Source of the DNA: Caulochytrium protostelioides
Taxonomy: Eukaryota > Chytridiomycota > Caulochytriomycetes > Caulochytriales > Caulochytriaceae
Direction: 5' to 3'
Length of the DNA stretch: 64,000 nucleotides
Assembly (NCBI GenBank): GCA_003615045.1
Contig: ML014156.1
Location: 1 to 64,000 of the forward strand
Shown here in pieces: positions 18,888 to 28,609 of this stretch (its first letter is position 1; every line of letters begins with the position of its first letter). The position numbers and the translations under genes are program-made. Under the pieces are notes generated by a model. It did not search any database, was not told the origin of the DNA, and saw only the letters and a program-made list of their open reading frames with translations.

Positions 18888-21800
18888 CTAGGTGCTGGCG
18901 CGCTGATGCAAGCGCTCGACATAGTATCGCGCGATATCGGTGGCGTTGGACGCGCGGTCCTGCTGGACGGCCTCGAGCAGCTCGCCGAGAATCGCGTCGA
19001 TATCTTCCTCGGCGATCCCGCAGCATGCGGCGAGGATCCGGCGGCTGCGGCTCTCGCTCTGTACCGCCTCGTCCTCGAGGGCCATCACGTGGTCGAGCAG
19101 CTGCTGATGCCGCTGCAACTGCTTCTGGAACGCATCGCGCAGCGCCTCGAGCTGCGCGCGCGTCTCTGTCGCCTCGTGCGTCGAGGCGCCTTCGAGCGGC
19201 GGCTCCGAGGTGGGGGCGTCGCCACGAGCCAGCGCTTCCGGTACCTGGGGTGCGAAGTGGCGCAGATGCTCGGGCAGCTCGGGCGTCGCGTCCGGGCGCC
19301 CCGTCCACGTGTTGAGGCGCGGGCGCTTCGCGCTGCCGGCGGTTGCCGCGCCGCCGGTTGTCGCGCCCTCTTTGGACGGGAGCCGCTCCACCAGCTTCTG
19401 GTCCGACGAGGTGAGCTGCGTCAGGAGCGCCTGCAGCTTCGCGATCTGGCGCTGGAGTTTGGGCAGCTGCTGCTGCTTCTGGATGAGCATGCGGTTCTCG
19501 CGGCGGACACGCGCGAGCTCCTGCGTCATGCGGCGGAGCTGGAGCTGCGTCTCCGCCAGCTGCTGGGATTGGCTCAGCACATCGCCCGCATTGAGGCGCT
19601 CCAGCGCGATCTTATACTGCTTCAGAATCCAGTTCGGGTCGTTGACGCCGTTCGGGCCCGGGATCGCGTGCGCGTCCACGTCGACGGCCGCGGGCTCGTG
19701 CGGCACGTACAGGCCCGGGAACGTCGTCTCGGTTGGTCCGTTTCGCCGCGCGGCGACCGCCGTTGTTGCTGCCGACACGGACAGCAACTGCGATGACGAC
19801 GACGACGACGCCGTCGTTGCTGGTGCCGCGGCCGCGGGTGCCGCCAGCGCCGCCGCAGCGGCCGACGGAGACGCAGTGGGCTCCGATGCGCCGAGGTGCC
19901 CCGGTCCGCTCGCATGTCCCTCGAGCGGCGTCCGCGCCTCCGAACCGTTGAGCGACGACAGAGCCGACGCGGCGGCGGCCGAGAAGGCCGGATGGCGCTT
20001 CGGCTGGCCGAGGGCTACGTTTCTGGAGGCGGCGATCACGTCGTCCAGCACGCCGAAGTCGGAGGGCACGAGCCCCGCTTTGTTGGGCAGATTAATGTCA
20101 GCGCCCATCTCAATGAGGATCTTGGCGAGACGCGGGCGGCCGATGCGCGCCGCAATGTTGAGCGCCGAGTCGCCGTTGCGGTCGCGCACGTCGAGCAGGG
20201 TGTGCAGGTGCCCCGGGGGCGTGACGGCCGCGTAGTCCTTCAGGCACTCCAGGTAATAGGTGGCAGCATCGGCGCGCCCGCGGAGGCCGGCCAATAGACA
20301 GGTGTGGTGAAGCACCGTGCGGCCCGTGATGTCGGTATGATGGAGCGTGCTCGCCAGCATCTGCAGCAAGCGCGGGAAACTCTGCGACTCGTAGTTCGTC
20401 GGCATCATCACGGCGCGCATCAGCGCGCTGTGGCTCGTGTGGTTCACGCGATGCACGTCTGCCCCGCGTGCGATCGCGCGCTCCAGAATCGCGAGTCGGG
20501 CAAACGCCGCCGCCCAGTGGCACGTCGTATTGCCCAAATCGTCGAGCGCCATGTTGATATCGAAATCGCGCGCATCGTACTCTTTCGTCAGCGGCAGTGG
20601 GATCACGTTGGGGTCCGGCTGCACAAACGGTGCAATCAGCAGGTGCTTGTACTGTTCGAGATCGGCCGCGCCTCGCGACGCGGCGTCCTCGGCGTCCGCG
20701 CCATGGAGACCCTGCGCGTGGCTGGCGTCGTCGGCGTGGGCGGCCCGGTCGCTGCGGGAATCGAGGGGTGCCGCTAAGCCCCCGCGGCCGTCGTAGGCGC
20801 CCTCTGCCGCCGCAGCCATCCCGCCGCCCGCGGCGCCCGTGAGCGCGCTCGCCAGCGTCGGCAGCCGCGCCGCCGTGATGACCGGGTCTGCGGCCCGCCC
20901 GCCCGTCGTCGCGGCCGCGGCGGCCGACGCCGTCTCGGGCGTCTCGCCCGACTCGGCGGTCAGCAGCTGGCGGCTGATCAAGGGGCCGTTGATATGGGGC
21001 ACGTGGGCGCCAAAGAACTGGCTTTCGTTGTGGGTGCAGTCGGCGTCGTCGATCACGGCGGCGCGGCCGCCGCCGCCGCCTGGTCCGCTGCTGCCGGAAC
21101 CGCCGTGAGGCGCACCCATCAGCCGCGAGGCGCTGGCATACTCGCCATAGGGGCCGCTGCTAGGGGTCGGCGACCGCATGCCGCCGTGATGCAGCGCGGC
21201 GTGCGGATGCGAACGCGCATGGCGGCCCGCGGCGCCGGCCCCACTGGCGGCGTTGGCGACATGCGCCTCGGCTCCATAGGGCGGGAGGGCGCCGTGCGCG
21301 GCGGCGCCCGAGGCCGTCGATGGCGGCAGCATCGAGTGGTACCCGCCGTGCCCGCTGTGCGGCGGCGCACCCCCGTGGTGGGCCTGGTGGGCGGCCTGCG
21401 CCTGCGCCTGCGCGACGGCGGCTTGGGCCTGCACGGCTTGCTGGGCCTGGGCCTGAGCCTGGGCTTGGTGCTGGGCGGCGTCGGCGTGGCCGTGACCGTG
21501 GTGCGGGTGCGGCGCGCTGTCGTCCTTGTAGCCGCGGGTCCGCCGCTTCGTGCCGCCCGAGGGGCCGTTGCCGGTGTCCGGAGAGGACGCGGCGTGGGCG
21601 CCGCCGTTTGTATGGGGATGCCCCGCGGCAGACGCGCCCGTGGCGCCGCTGCCACCGCCGCTGCCAGTGGCTGCGAGGTCCTGCAAGTACTGCTTGCGCA
21701 GCGAGGCCGGTGTGACGGTGGCGACCTTGGTGCTCGGGGCCTCGATAAACAGGGTCGACACGAGGCCGCCCTCGCCGTTGCTCGAGAAGCTGAGAATCGG

Positions 21801-22244
21801 GGTCAGGAGGTGCTCGACGCCATAGCGCCGCGCGAGATCGACGCCTGTGTCGAAGGGCATCCACGTGCCCTGGTACTTGCCATACCCCCCCTGCACCTTC
21901 TCGTGGCGGCCCGAGAGAATTTCGCGCTCGAGAATCTTGGTGCGCTGGCCCTTCTCGACGCCGGCGACCTTGAGGATCTGGGTCGCGTTGAGCCAGCTGT
22001 CGGCGCGGCGGCGCATCACCGCGACGCCGCGACAGCTGTACTCCCACACGGGGATTTTGCTGTACTCGGTCATCACGATCGGGATCTTGCCGTCCTCCAT
22101 GATGGCGGCGGGCAGGTTCGCCAGCGAGTAGGTCGGCGGCGCGGGAGGCTCGGAGGGCGCCGCCGGCGGCACGGAGGGCGCAGCGGTTGGCGCGGAGGTT
22201 ACAGCAGCAAGGCCCGGCGATGTCCGAGACGGGCGCGGGTTCAT
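18888..22244 (-). CDS. APSES-domain cell-cycle transcription factor (Mbp1/Swi4-like)
   Basis: This is 1118 residues from the ATG at 22244; the frame is open upstream but without a better ATG. An APSES/KilA-N DNA-binding domain lies near the N-terminus (about 45-150): IPVWEYSCRGVAVMRRRADSW, LNATQILKVAGVEKGQRTKI and GGYGKYQGTWMPFDTGVDLA. A long His/Ala/Gln/Gly low-complexity stretch follows, then ankyrin repeats at about 570-740 (CHWAAAFARLAILERAIARG; NGDSALNIAARIGRPRLAKI), and a C-terminal coiled coil rich in Gln and Arg. This order matches Mbp1/Swi4/Res1-type MBF/SBF subunits, which control G1/S genes through MCB or SCB elements in a complex with Swi6. The family is characteristic of fungi. 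A separate Swi6-like partner is not in this window. Confidence 0.93.
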   Translation of the reverse strand: MNPRPSRTSPGLAAVTSAPTAAPSVPPAAPSEPPAPPTYSLANLPAAIMEDGKIPIVMTEYSKIPVWEYSCRGVAVMRRRADSWLNATQILKVAGVEKGQRTKILEREILSGRHEKVQGGYGKYQGTWMPFDTGVDLARRYGVEHLLTPILSFSSNGEGGLVSTLFIEAPSTKVATVTPASLRKQYLQDLAATGSGGGSGATGASAAGHPHTNGGAHAASSPDTGNGPSGGTKRRTRGYKDDSAPHPHHGHGHADAAQHQAQAQAQAQQAVQAQAAVAQAQAQAAHQAHHGGAPPHSGHGGYHSMLPPSTASGAAAHGALPPYGAEAHVANAASGAGAAGRHARSHPHAALHHGGMRSPTPSSGPYGEYASASRLMGAPHGGSGSSGPGGGGGRAAVIDDADCTHNESQFFGAHVPHINGPLISRQLLTAESGETPETASAAAAATTGGRAADPVITAARLPTLASALTGAAGGGMAAAAEGAYDGRGGLAAPLDSRSDRAAHADDASHAQGLHGADAEDAASRGAADLEQYKHLLIAPFVQPDPNVIPLPLTKEYDARDFDINMALDDLGNTTCHWAAAFARLAILERAIARGADVHRVNHTSHSALMRAVMMPTNYESQSFPRLLQMLASTLHHTDITGRTVLHHTCLLAGLRGRADAATYYLECLKDYAAVTPPGHLHTLLDVRDRNGDSALNIAARIGRPRLAKILIEMGADINLPNKAGLVPSDFGVLDDVIAASRNVALGQPKRHPAFSAAAASALSSLNGSEARTPLEGHASGPGHLGASEPTASPSAAAAALAAPAAAAPATTASSSSSSQLLSVSAATTAVAARRNGPTETTFPGLYVPHEPAAVDVDAHAIPGPNGVNDPNWILKQYKIALERLNAGDVLSQSQQLAETQLQLRRMTQELARVRRENRMLIQKQQQLPKLQRQIAKLQALLTQLTSSDQKLVERLPSKEGATTGGAATAGSAKRPRLNTWTGRPDATPELPEHLRHFAPQVPEALARGDAPTSEPPLEGASTHEATETRAQLEALRDAFQKQLQRHQQLLDHVMALEDEAVQSESRSRRILAACCGIAEEDIDAILGELLEAVQQDRASNATDIARYYVERLHQRAST

Positions 22245-24326
22245 CTTCGGGTCCCGGGGGCCGGGACCAGGACCGAGGGCAGGCGAACGCAGCAATCCCC
22301 AGCCGCCCCGACGAGATGCGGAAGCGCCACTGGAGCGACCGATGCCACAGGCACGCGATTGGAAAACAAAAGGGGATGGGGGGGAGAAAGGGGCGTCAGG
22401 AATGAGACAAGGGAGCGGCGACGGCAGTCGTCCAAGTAGCAGCGCCTGCGCGTGCTCAGAAGAGAGACTCGGCGCAAGAACTGCGAGAATGAATCAGAAA
22501 TCAGAAGTGGTGGTGGCGGCCGCGGCTGGATGCGCAAGGAGGGACCACGTGGCCTCTGCGCTCCGAAGAAAAAAATACAAGTCCAAGCCGCACTCGCGAC
22601 TGACTTTAGTTCAGGCGATCTGTTGGGGTATCAGCGATGCGAGCGAACTCATCCGCCTGATCTACCTTATCCACTTCAAGCTCGTTGTGAATCCTGCACG
22701 GCTGGGTAGAAAATCGAGAGGCCGAGCCGTCGAGGCTGAACGGGGTCAATAGAGCAGCCGTCGCAGCGACAGCAGCACAAGAGGGATGCACCACAGAGAG
22801 AGAGAGAAGAGAGAGAGAGAGAAAGAGAGAGAGAGACGAGGAGAGAATCGGCTAGGAGCGGGTCGTCCCAACAACAGACGATGCAAACTAAGCGGCAGGA
22901 GCGGGATGGAAGGGCGAGAGCCTGGCGGCCGATGGCTGTGAAAGAATCGAGCAGGGCACAGCAAGAGCACTGGAAAGAGTTGAGCCACTGGCTCGCATGC
23001 CGCAGGCGTATGGAACGGGTCGGAGGATGCGCGGATCCTTCGCAGTCATCCAAGAAAAATCGCTGTCGAGCGAAGGAAGCTCGCGGCCAGGTGGGGTGGG
23101 GGGTTGGGGGGGAGGTGCCCCAGGAGCAGCCAGCCGCAAGGGTCCGAGGGTCAAGCGAGTCGAGTATCGTCTATCGACCTTCATTGATGGGGGTCATGCA
23201 TGTTGACCCATCCGATGCGAGTCATGCGTACGACGCGCCGCTCATGGGTGTTTCACCCCATGGGTGTTGCGTTGCGTCCTTGAATCCCTCTGGCTGCTCT
23301 GCCGTTGCCACCCCTGCGGTTTCTAGTGGTTCCGGCCCCACCGCAGGCCACCGCTCGCCAGGCGCTCTCGCCTTGACGCAGGTTAGGCCCATGGCTCTTC
23401 CCGGCCTTTCGTTTTCTTTTGGGGCTGCGGGCGATGATGCTTGAAGTTTGCTCTCTCTCGGCGGCAGCCGGCGGTGTTCACGCCGAGTGCCGAGTGCCGA
23501 GTGCCGACGGCCGCCGCCGCTGCGCCTCCGGCGGCCGCTCGTCCTCGCGGCCACCTCGCCGCCACCAGGATCCATCAACGGCGACGGGAACCCGGTGCGT
23601 GGGCGGCGCGTCGGCGAGACGTCCCGCCTCCCGGCGGCCGCTCTCTGCGGCGTCTGGCGCCACGCATCCGGCGCCCGCATCCGCTCGCACACCCGGCAGG
23701 CGGCGTAGCGAGCGCCGTGCTGGGTCCGGCCGCCATAGCGCTTTCGGCGGATGAGCGATGAGCAGGCTCCGACCCGCGAGGAGCGGCCAGCGTCCGCGTC
23801 ACGCCTCCGCCGCCGCCGCCGCCGCCGCCGCCGGGAGGCGGACCGCGCCATGGTCGCTGTGGTCGGCTGGTTCGAGAAAAGCGCGCGAGGAACCGGCGGA
23901 GTACACAGATCACGACCGACAACGCGCCGCTCGACCGTCGGGACCGAGCCGCCTCGCCGCTGGAAGCGGCTCATGACCGAGGGTCCACGATGGCTTGCGA
24001 CGGTCGGATGCGTCTCCAGGGCATCACCAGCCCGATTGGATACACTACAAACGCCTCCCATCATGCTCGTCCGGGGGCAACGTCTGGCCCTGATCACGGG
24101 TCTCCTTGGGCAGATGGCCACCACGTGGTCCCGCACTTGGCACGCACGGACGGGCTGCCCCTGCTGCACATGTCACGCCGCGCTGAACGAGTGCGGCAGC
24201 AACGACCACGATCACGCGGCGACGTGTGACACCGCTGCAACGTGGCGCTTCGACGACAGCTACGTGTGCGCGACCGACCCGCTGTCAGCGACGGCCCACC
24301 GATTGATCCCACAGCAGCGTGTTGCC
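22245..24326. promoter_or_regulatory. Divergent intergenic region, APSES factor / IAH1
   Basis: Roughly 2.1 kb lies between two divergent start codons. It includes a long GA tract (22793-22841), a triplicated GAGTGCC at about 23483-23505 and a GCC run near 23810-23832. Open frames of 70-315 codons occur on both strands but translate to Arg/Pro-rich low-complexity sequence without recognisable domains, as expected in random GC-rich DNA. The length suits a complex regulatory region for the cell-cycle regulator, but no specific site is proven. Confidence 0.4.
22793..22841. repeat. GA dinucleotide tract
   Basis: Nearly uninterrupted (GA)n over about 48 bases forms a polypurine tract about 550 bp upstream of the APSES factor start. 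Such tracts can bind GAGA-type factors or exclude nucleosomes. Confidence 0.85.
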
Positions 24327-25330
24327 ATGACGTCCATACCGGCCACGACGGCCGCCGCGGCCGACGCCGCGTCAGACGCGCTGCCGCTGTTTGATGTCCG
24401 GCTGCCCCGCATCGCCTGCTTCGGCGACTCAATCACCCAGGTACGATTCACCACCAAGGACGGCTCTATTCGTCCGGGACCCCTCCTCGACACGTCGATC
24501 GGTGCCCCGATCACCACGTAGACTCATCGCGACAGAATGGTCAATTGGTCTATTTTCTGGTGGAAACGCTGATACGATGCTTCGCGCGTTTCTAGCAAGG
24601 CTTCTCGCCCAACCAAGGCTGGATCACGACGCTCGCCAACTACTGGGTGCGCAAGGCCGAGGTCGTGAACCGCGGGCTCTCCGGGTATAACGCGGCCTGG
24701 TACCGCGTCCTGCTGCCGTCATTTATCCACGAGCTCATGATGGACGCGATGACCGGGAAACGCGCGGCCAACGCGCCCGCAAACCCGGCCCGCGTCTGGT
24801 TCGCCACGCTCTGGCTCGGCGCTAACGACGCCGTTCTGCCGGCCGTCAACCCTAAGCAGCATGTGCCCCTCGATGCGTTCCGCGACCACCTGCGCGCAAT
24901 GGTCGCGATGCTGCAGCAGGCCGACATCCCCGTCATCGTCATCACGCCACCGCCGCCCGATCCAAAGCGCTGGTCCTCGCGGTACATCGACTCGCCCGAC
25001 CCCGATCGCAGCATCGACACCACGCGGCAGTACCGCGACGCCTGCATCGACGTCGCGAACGCCACCGGCTCGCTCGTGCTCGACACGTGGACGCTGTTCT
25101 TCGGCCCCGAAGCCGTGTACGACATCGACGTCTGCGCGCGGCTGCTGAGCGACGGGCTCCATCTGTCGGCGGAGGGCAACGCGCGCGTCGGCCAGGCCCT
25201 GCTCGATCTGGTGCTCAAGACCTGGCCGGGACTCAATGCCGATGTCATGACCACGGCCATCCCGTGGCACCGCCACGTCGACGCGAACGACCTGCCCGAC
25301 AGTCTGACCAAAAACCTGCACCCCTTGTGA
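24327..25330 (+). CDS. IAH1: Isoamyl acetate-hydrolysing esterase-like SGNH hydrolase (2 exons)
   Basis: Exon 1 is 24327-24440 and exon 2 is 24596-25330, with a 155-base GT-AG intron in phase 0 (donor GTACGA, acceptor TTTCTAG). The product is about 282 residues. SGNH blocks are all present: GDSITQ (catalytic Ser, at the end of exon 1), NRGLSGYN (Gly block), LGANDA (Asn block) and SDGLHLSAEGN (Asp and His). The order and spacing match IAH1-type esterases, including PKQHVPLDAFRDHL. In yeast, Iah1 hydrolyses acetate esters of alcohols; animal homologues are lipid-associated esterases. Without splicing the Ser block is separated from the rest by a stop at about 24519, so the intron model is well supported. 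Confidence 0.88.
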
Positions 25331-25489
25331 CGCGACGTGCACGATGGAGTGAGCAGTAGCAGCGAGACGGCTTATCCCACTGCTCCTTGCCATACGAACG
25401 GTGCTAGGCCGTCGCGACGACGTGCCGTTCCGTGCCGAAGCTGTCGCATGTGTGCATCAAGCCGTTTTCGCATTTTCTTTCAATGTTTG

Positions 25490-26908
25490 TTAAATAGACG
25501 GCAGCGTGACGGTCTGGCCAAGCATCGGCGATGGGTGCTGAGTATGAGCGGGTGAGTGAGACGGACTCGGCGATCGTGAGCGGCTGGCATGGCGAGGGAC
25601 CGGCGGCTGTGACGGGGCCGCCGACGCGGGCAGACCCGCGGGCATGCGCGCATAGAGTCGCAGGGCCTTGACTTCGCGCTTCAGCTCGACGTTCTCGTCT
25701 TCGAGGATCTTGACTTTCTGTTCCCAGGGGGCCATCGTTTTCGTCAGCGTCTGCGAAAAGCTCTTGATGCGTTTCTCGGCCTCCTTGAGGCAGCTGTTGA
25801 CCATATGGAGGGTCTCCCGCGCGACTTCCAGGTCCTTGCCCAGCGACGACTTATCCTTGTTCAGCAGCTGCAGGTGGTGGCGCAGCTTCTCGACGTCCAG
25901 CGTCGACTTGTCGAGCGCGATCTTGGAGAACGACGCCTCAGACTCGAGATGCGTGATGCGCACGCGCATGCGCGCGTTTTCTCCCATCAGGAAGTCGACT
26001 TCGCTCTGCAGGTCGCGCGCGATCGACTGCTTGCGGCCCGACGGCGGCGGCAGGCCCGTCGCAGTCATCAGCGGCGGCGCCCCGCTCAGGCCCGACGCCA
26101 AAAGCCCGCCCTCCAGCGATGCACGGGCATCGCCCCGCTTCGGCAGAGCCGGCAGCACGTCCAGCTCGTCGTCGGAGACGCCGCTGGGGCCTCCAGCCGC
26201 CTCCGCGGCCGCCGGGGGATCCGGCAGCGCGGCAAACGGGTTGACCTGGATATCGGCCGCCCCGACCGGATCGCCCCGCGCAGCGCCGGCGGACGGGACA
26301 TCGACGCCGGCGCCGATACCCATGCCACCGACGCCATCGTGATGCGCTGCCGTCGAGTCCGAAGCTTGATCAGCCCCGGAGCGCGTCGCGACAGCCGCGA
26401 TGCCCGCAGCGGCGCCGTCAGGAAGCGGGTCCGCGTCCGTCTCGGCCGCGGCCGGATGAGTCACGGAATCGCCAGCATCCGTGTCCGCAGTGGGTGCGGA
26501 GGCAGTCGCTGCCTCCGCCGCCGCAGCGGCTACGACACGCAGAGCGGGAACGGCTTCGGATGTCGGATCGATGATCTGTGCAGAACCCGGATCGGCCGTT
26601 ACCTCAGGATCTGGAATGGCCGGAGCAACGGCAGGCGCGGCATCGTGGCTGACGCGGCTGGCCTCGCCATGACCGTGCCGTTCGTCCGCGAGCGGCGTCG
26701 GATGCGCCGAGGCGGGCTCAGACGACAGCGGCTCAGACGATGGACGTCCCTCGGAAAGCGCTGCGGCCTCGACTAGCGGGGACGGCGACGTGGCCTCGCG
26801 AGACACGGCACCACGTGGCAGATCCGTCTCGTCTATCGCGGGCACCGGCGGCTCGAAGGCAGGCTCCTCGGGAACCGCCTCAAAGATCTGCGGCAGATCG
26901 GCAGGCAT
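25490..26908 (-). CDS. Coiled-coil protein of unknown function
   Basis: This is 472 residues from the ATG at 26908. The frame stays open to about 27340, but the extra N-terminal part matches Fanzor-derived sequence. Residues 1-285 are acidic and Ala/Pro/Ser/Asp rich, probably disordered. Residues about 290-425 form a strong coiled coil containing ARDLQSEVDFLMGENARMRV, ALDKSTLDVEKLRHHLQLL and WEQKVKILEDENVELKREVK. The last 40 residues are Pro/Ser/His rich with SRSPSPSHSP. I do not recognise the family; the coiled coil is well formed and likely functional. It converges with the IAH1-like esterase. A cytoskeletal or flagellar-adaptor role is possible only by analogy. Confidence 0.7.
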   Translation of the reverse strand: MPADLPQIFEAVPEEPAFEPPVPAIDETDLPRGAVSREATSPSPLVEAAALSEGRPSSEPLSSEPASAHPTPLADERHGHGEASRVSHDAAPAVAPAIPDPEVTADPGSAQIIDPTSEAVPALRVVAAAAAEAATASAPTADTDAGDSVTHPAAAETDADPLPDGAAAGIAAVATRSGADQASDSTAAHHDGVGGMGIGAGVDVPSAGAARGDPVGAADIQVNPFAALPDPPAAAEAAGGPSGVSDDELDVLPALPKRGDARASLEGGLLASGLSGAPPLMTATGLPPPSGRKQSIARDLQSEVDFLMGENARMRVRITHLESEASFSKIALDKSTLDVEKLRHHLQLLNKDKSSLGKDLEVARETLHMVNSCLKEAEKRIKSFSQTLTKTMAPWEQKVKILEDENVELKREVKALRLYARMPAGLPASAAPSQPPVPRHASRSRSPSPSHSPAHTQHPSPMLGQTVTLPSI

Positions 26909-27119
26909 GGCGGCGGCGGCAGAGGCGGGCTTGGTTCGGGGTACCGCGCGGCCATCGGCGTCGGCGGGACCAGCGTGACGGCGCGCCAGCCAGCAACGTC
27001 CAATGGGAGACGGGCATCCGCCCTCTTCATCGTCATCGCGATCATCCCCGATACGGATCTTGATGCTGCGGCGGGTATCAGGCTTCAGCGCAAGCTCGCC
27101 GATGACAATCTCACAGCAG

Positions 27120-27340
27120 CCCGTGGGGCCGCTGGCGTGGAAAAGCGGGGAAAGGCCGGTCATCGCGAGCAGCGCCACTCGGCGTGGCGTGGCGGCAGGG
27201 TTGACGGCCCGCAGCTCAGCAGCCTCCAGGTATCGCCAGGCGAGGAAGGCGTGGCGCATGAGGCGGGGCCAGGTGTCCTTCCTGTTCAGCCAGCCCGGAC
27301 GGGTTCGGTACGGTGGTGCACCCGTGACCCTGGCCGGCAT
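27120..27340 (-). pseudogene. Fanzor relic, copy B (N-terminal fragment)
   Basis: The minus strand encodes WLNRKDTWPRLMRHAFLAWR followed by YLEAAELRAVN, aligning closely with copy A (WLKRKGTLPRLVRHAFLVWR). The DNA over this core is also clearly alike. Upstream similarity stops near 27340 and the nuclease part is missing, so this is a truncated copy. Its frame is open into the following coiled-coil gene, with no stop between them. Confidence 0.65.
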
Positions 27341-27898
27341 GGTTCGTCGTCGAATCTACGCCCCCGTGCTTCTTGGAGTTGGTACTCATTGGCAGTATCC
27401 ACGTTCGAGGGGCCATGGAAGTGAGCCATACTCTTGCATATCTGGACATTTGTTATTAATCCTGAGAACGATGGTGTAAGCAAGGCTGGAGGGTGATGGC
27501 TGAAAGCCATACTGCTTTTGTATCGCGAGCACCACCCCTGCCACGACTTCAAAAGAGACCAGGACTGGTCTGTGCAGTCAGACTGGCCGCGTATAGACAA
27601 AATGGAGCGCCATGGAGCGCCAATCTTTGCCACCAAAGAATTTGCTATACGCAATATAGATCTTGCTCATTATGAGACCACATGAGAACATCATGGGGTT
27701 TTCCGCAAAAATCGTCACATTCTCACAAGAACTGTCGCCACGCGGCGCGCTTCTCAAACAACGCCGGATCCGCGTCAGAACGTGGTCGGTACGTCAGTGA
27801 CGTATGCGTTTGCCGACACAACAGCCGCCGTGATGGCCGCCGTGATAGACTGTTTGGCCATTGTCATGGCATCTGCCGTGAGCGTTGCTGCAAGAGCC

Positions 27899-27958
27899 GC
27901 CGTGACTGACGCCGTGACTGACGCTCTGGCCGACGCTCTGGCCGACGCTATGGCCGCT
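27899..27958. repeat. 12-bp minisatellite, five units
   Basis: The units are GCCGTGACTGAC twice, GCTCTGGCCGAC twice and GCTATGGCCGCT once. The 12-base period keeps frames open on both strands and creates an Ala-rich open frame that I do not regard as a gene. Confidence 0.8.
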
Positions 27959-28609
27959 TCAGCCATGGCTGCCACGGCCTACCCGATGGTCAATGGAAAC
28001 AAAAAATGTCGCGCGTGGACGGCAACGTCTCCGGGAATGTATGGAGTTTGTATTGCAAGCAAATGTCACTTGAAGCGCTTCACCGGGAAGCGCTCGCAGT
28101 TTCCGGGGCATGGAACAGTTACGACCTTTATCACTTTGTTACTGACGTGTTGTATTAATGGCATATTCAAGTGCTAGTGCGATGAGACCCTTCTGGAAGA
28201 GCTCATGCCAAAACTGTGTCGGCAACCCCACGGGTAGGCCCTATCTTTGGTAGGAGTCTGCCACGTCCGAGTGACCACAACAGCAAGCCAGAGCATCGCT
28301 TTCTGGCCGCGGATCGGGCGGTGGACGCCGTAGCATCGGGGGGAGGGGGGGTTGAAGCGACACTCGCCGGTGTTCCGAAGCTCGTAGGAAAGAAAACGCC
28401 CAGCATCAAGGGCTAGGAAATTCTTGGCATGAGTCTTTGTGATAGGAACCGCCCTTCACAATCGGCTCGTCAACCGTGATCGTCTGGCAGATCTCTCATA
28501 CCGACGCGGTCTCCATCGATGCGATCGGCTGGAAAGACTTGATTTCTCGCACCGCGTCCTCGGCAAAAGGCCTGCGGCCAACTGATTCAAAGTCATCAAA
28601 TAGCGATAC

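Larger units (their letters stand above)
26909..28609. other. Intergenic region with Fanzor fragment B and a minisatellite
   Basis: No intact gene was seen between the coiled-coil gene and the 3' end of TRM6. It contains Fanzor fragment B (about 27120-27340) and the 12-bp minisatellite at 27899-27958. The remainder is moderately AT-rich with no recognisable content. Confidence 0.45.

Noticed and set aside
22245-22295. Seventeen extra codons at the start of the APSES factor
   Set aside because: The frame begins with TTG; the first ATG is at 22244.
20994-22439. Arg/Gly/Ala-rich open frame antisense to the APSES factor
   Set aside because: It is a shadow of the His/Ala/Gln low-complexity coding region, with no recognisable domain.
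23222-24169. 315-codon minus-strand open frame upstream of IAH1
   Set aside because: Arg-rich low complexity, including a run of consecutive arginines from a GCC repeat; no domain or conserved motif.
27782-28177. 131-codon Ala-rich open frame over the 12-bp minisatellite
   Set aside because: The frame is kept open by the in-phase repeat on both strands. The translation is Ala/Thr/Val repeats with no family resemblance.
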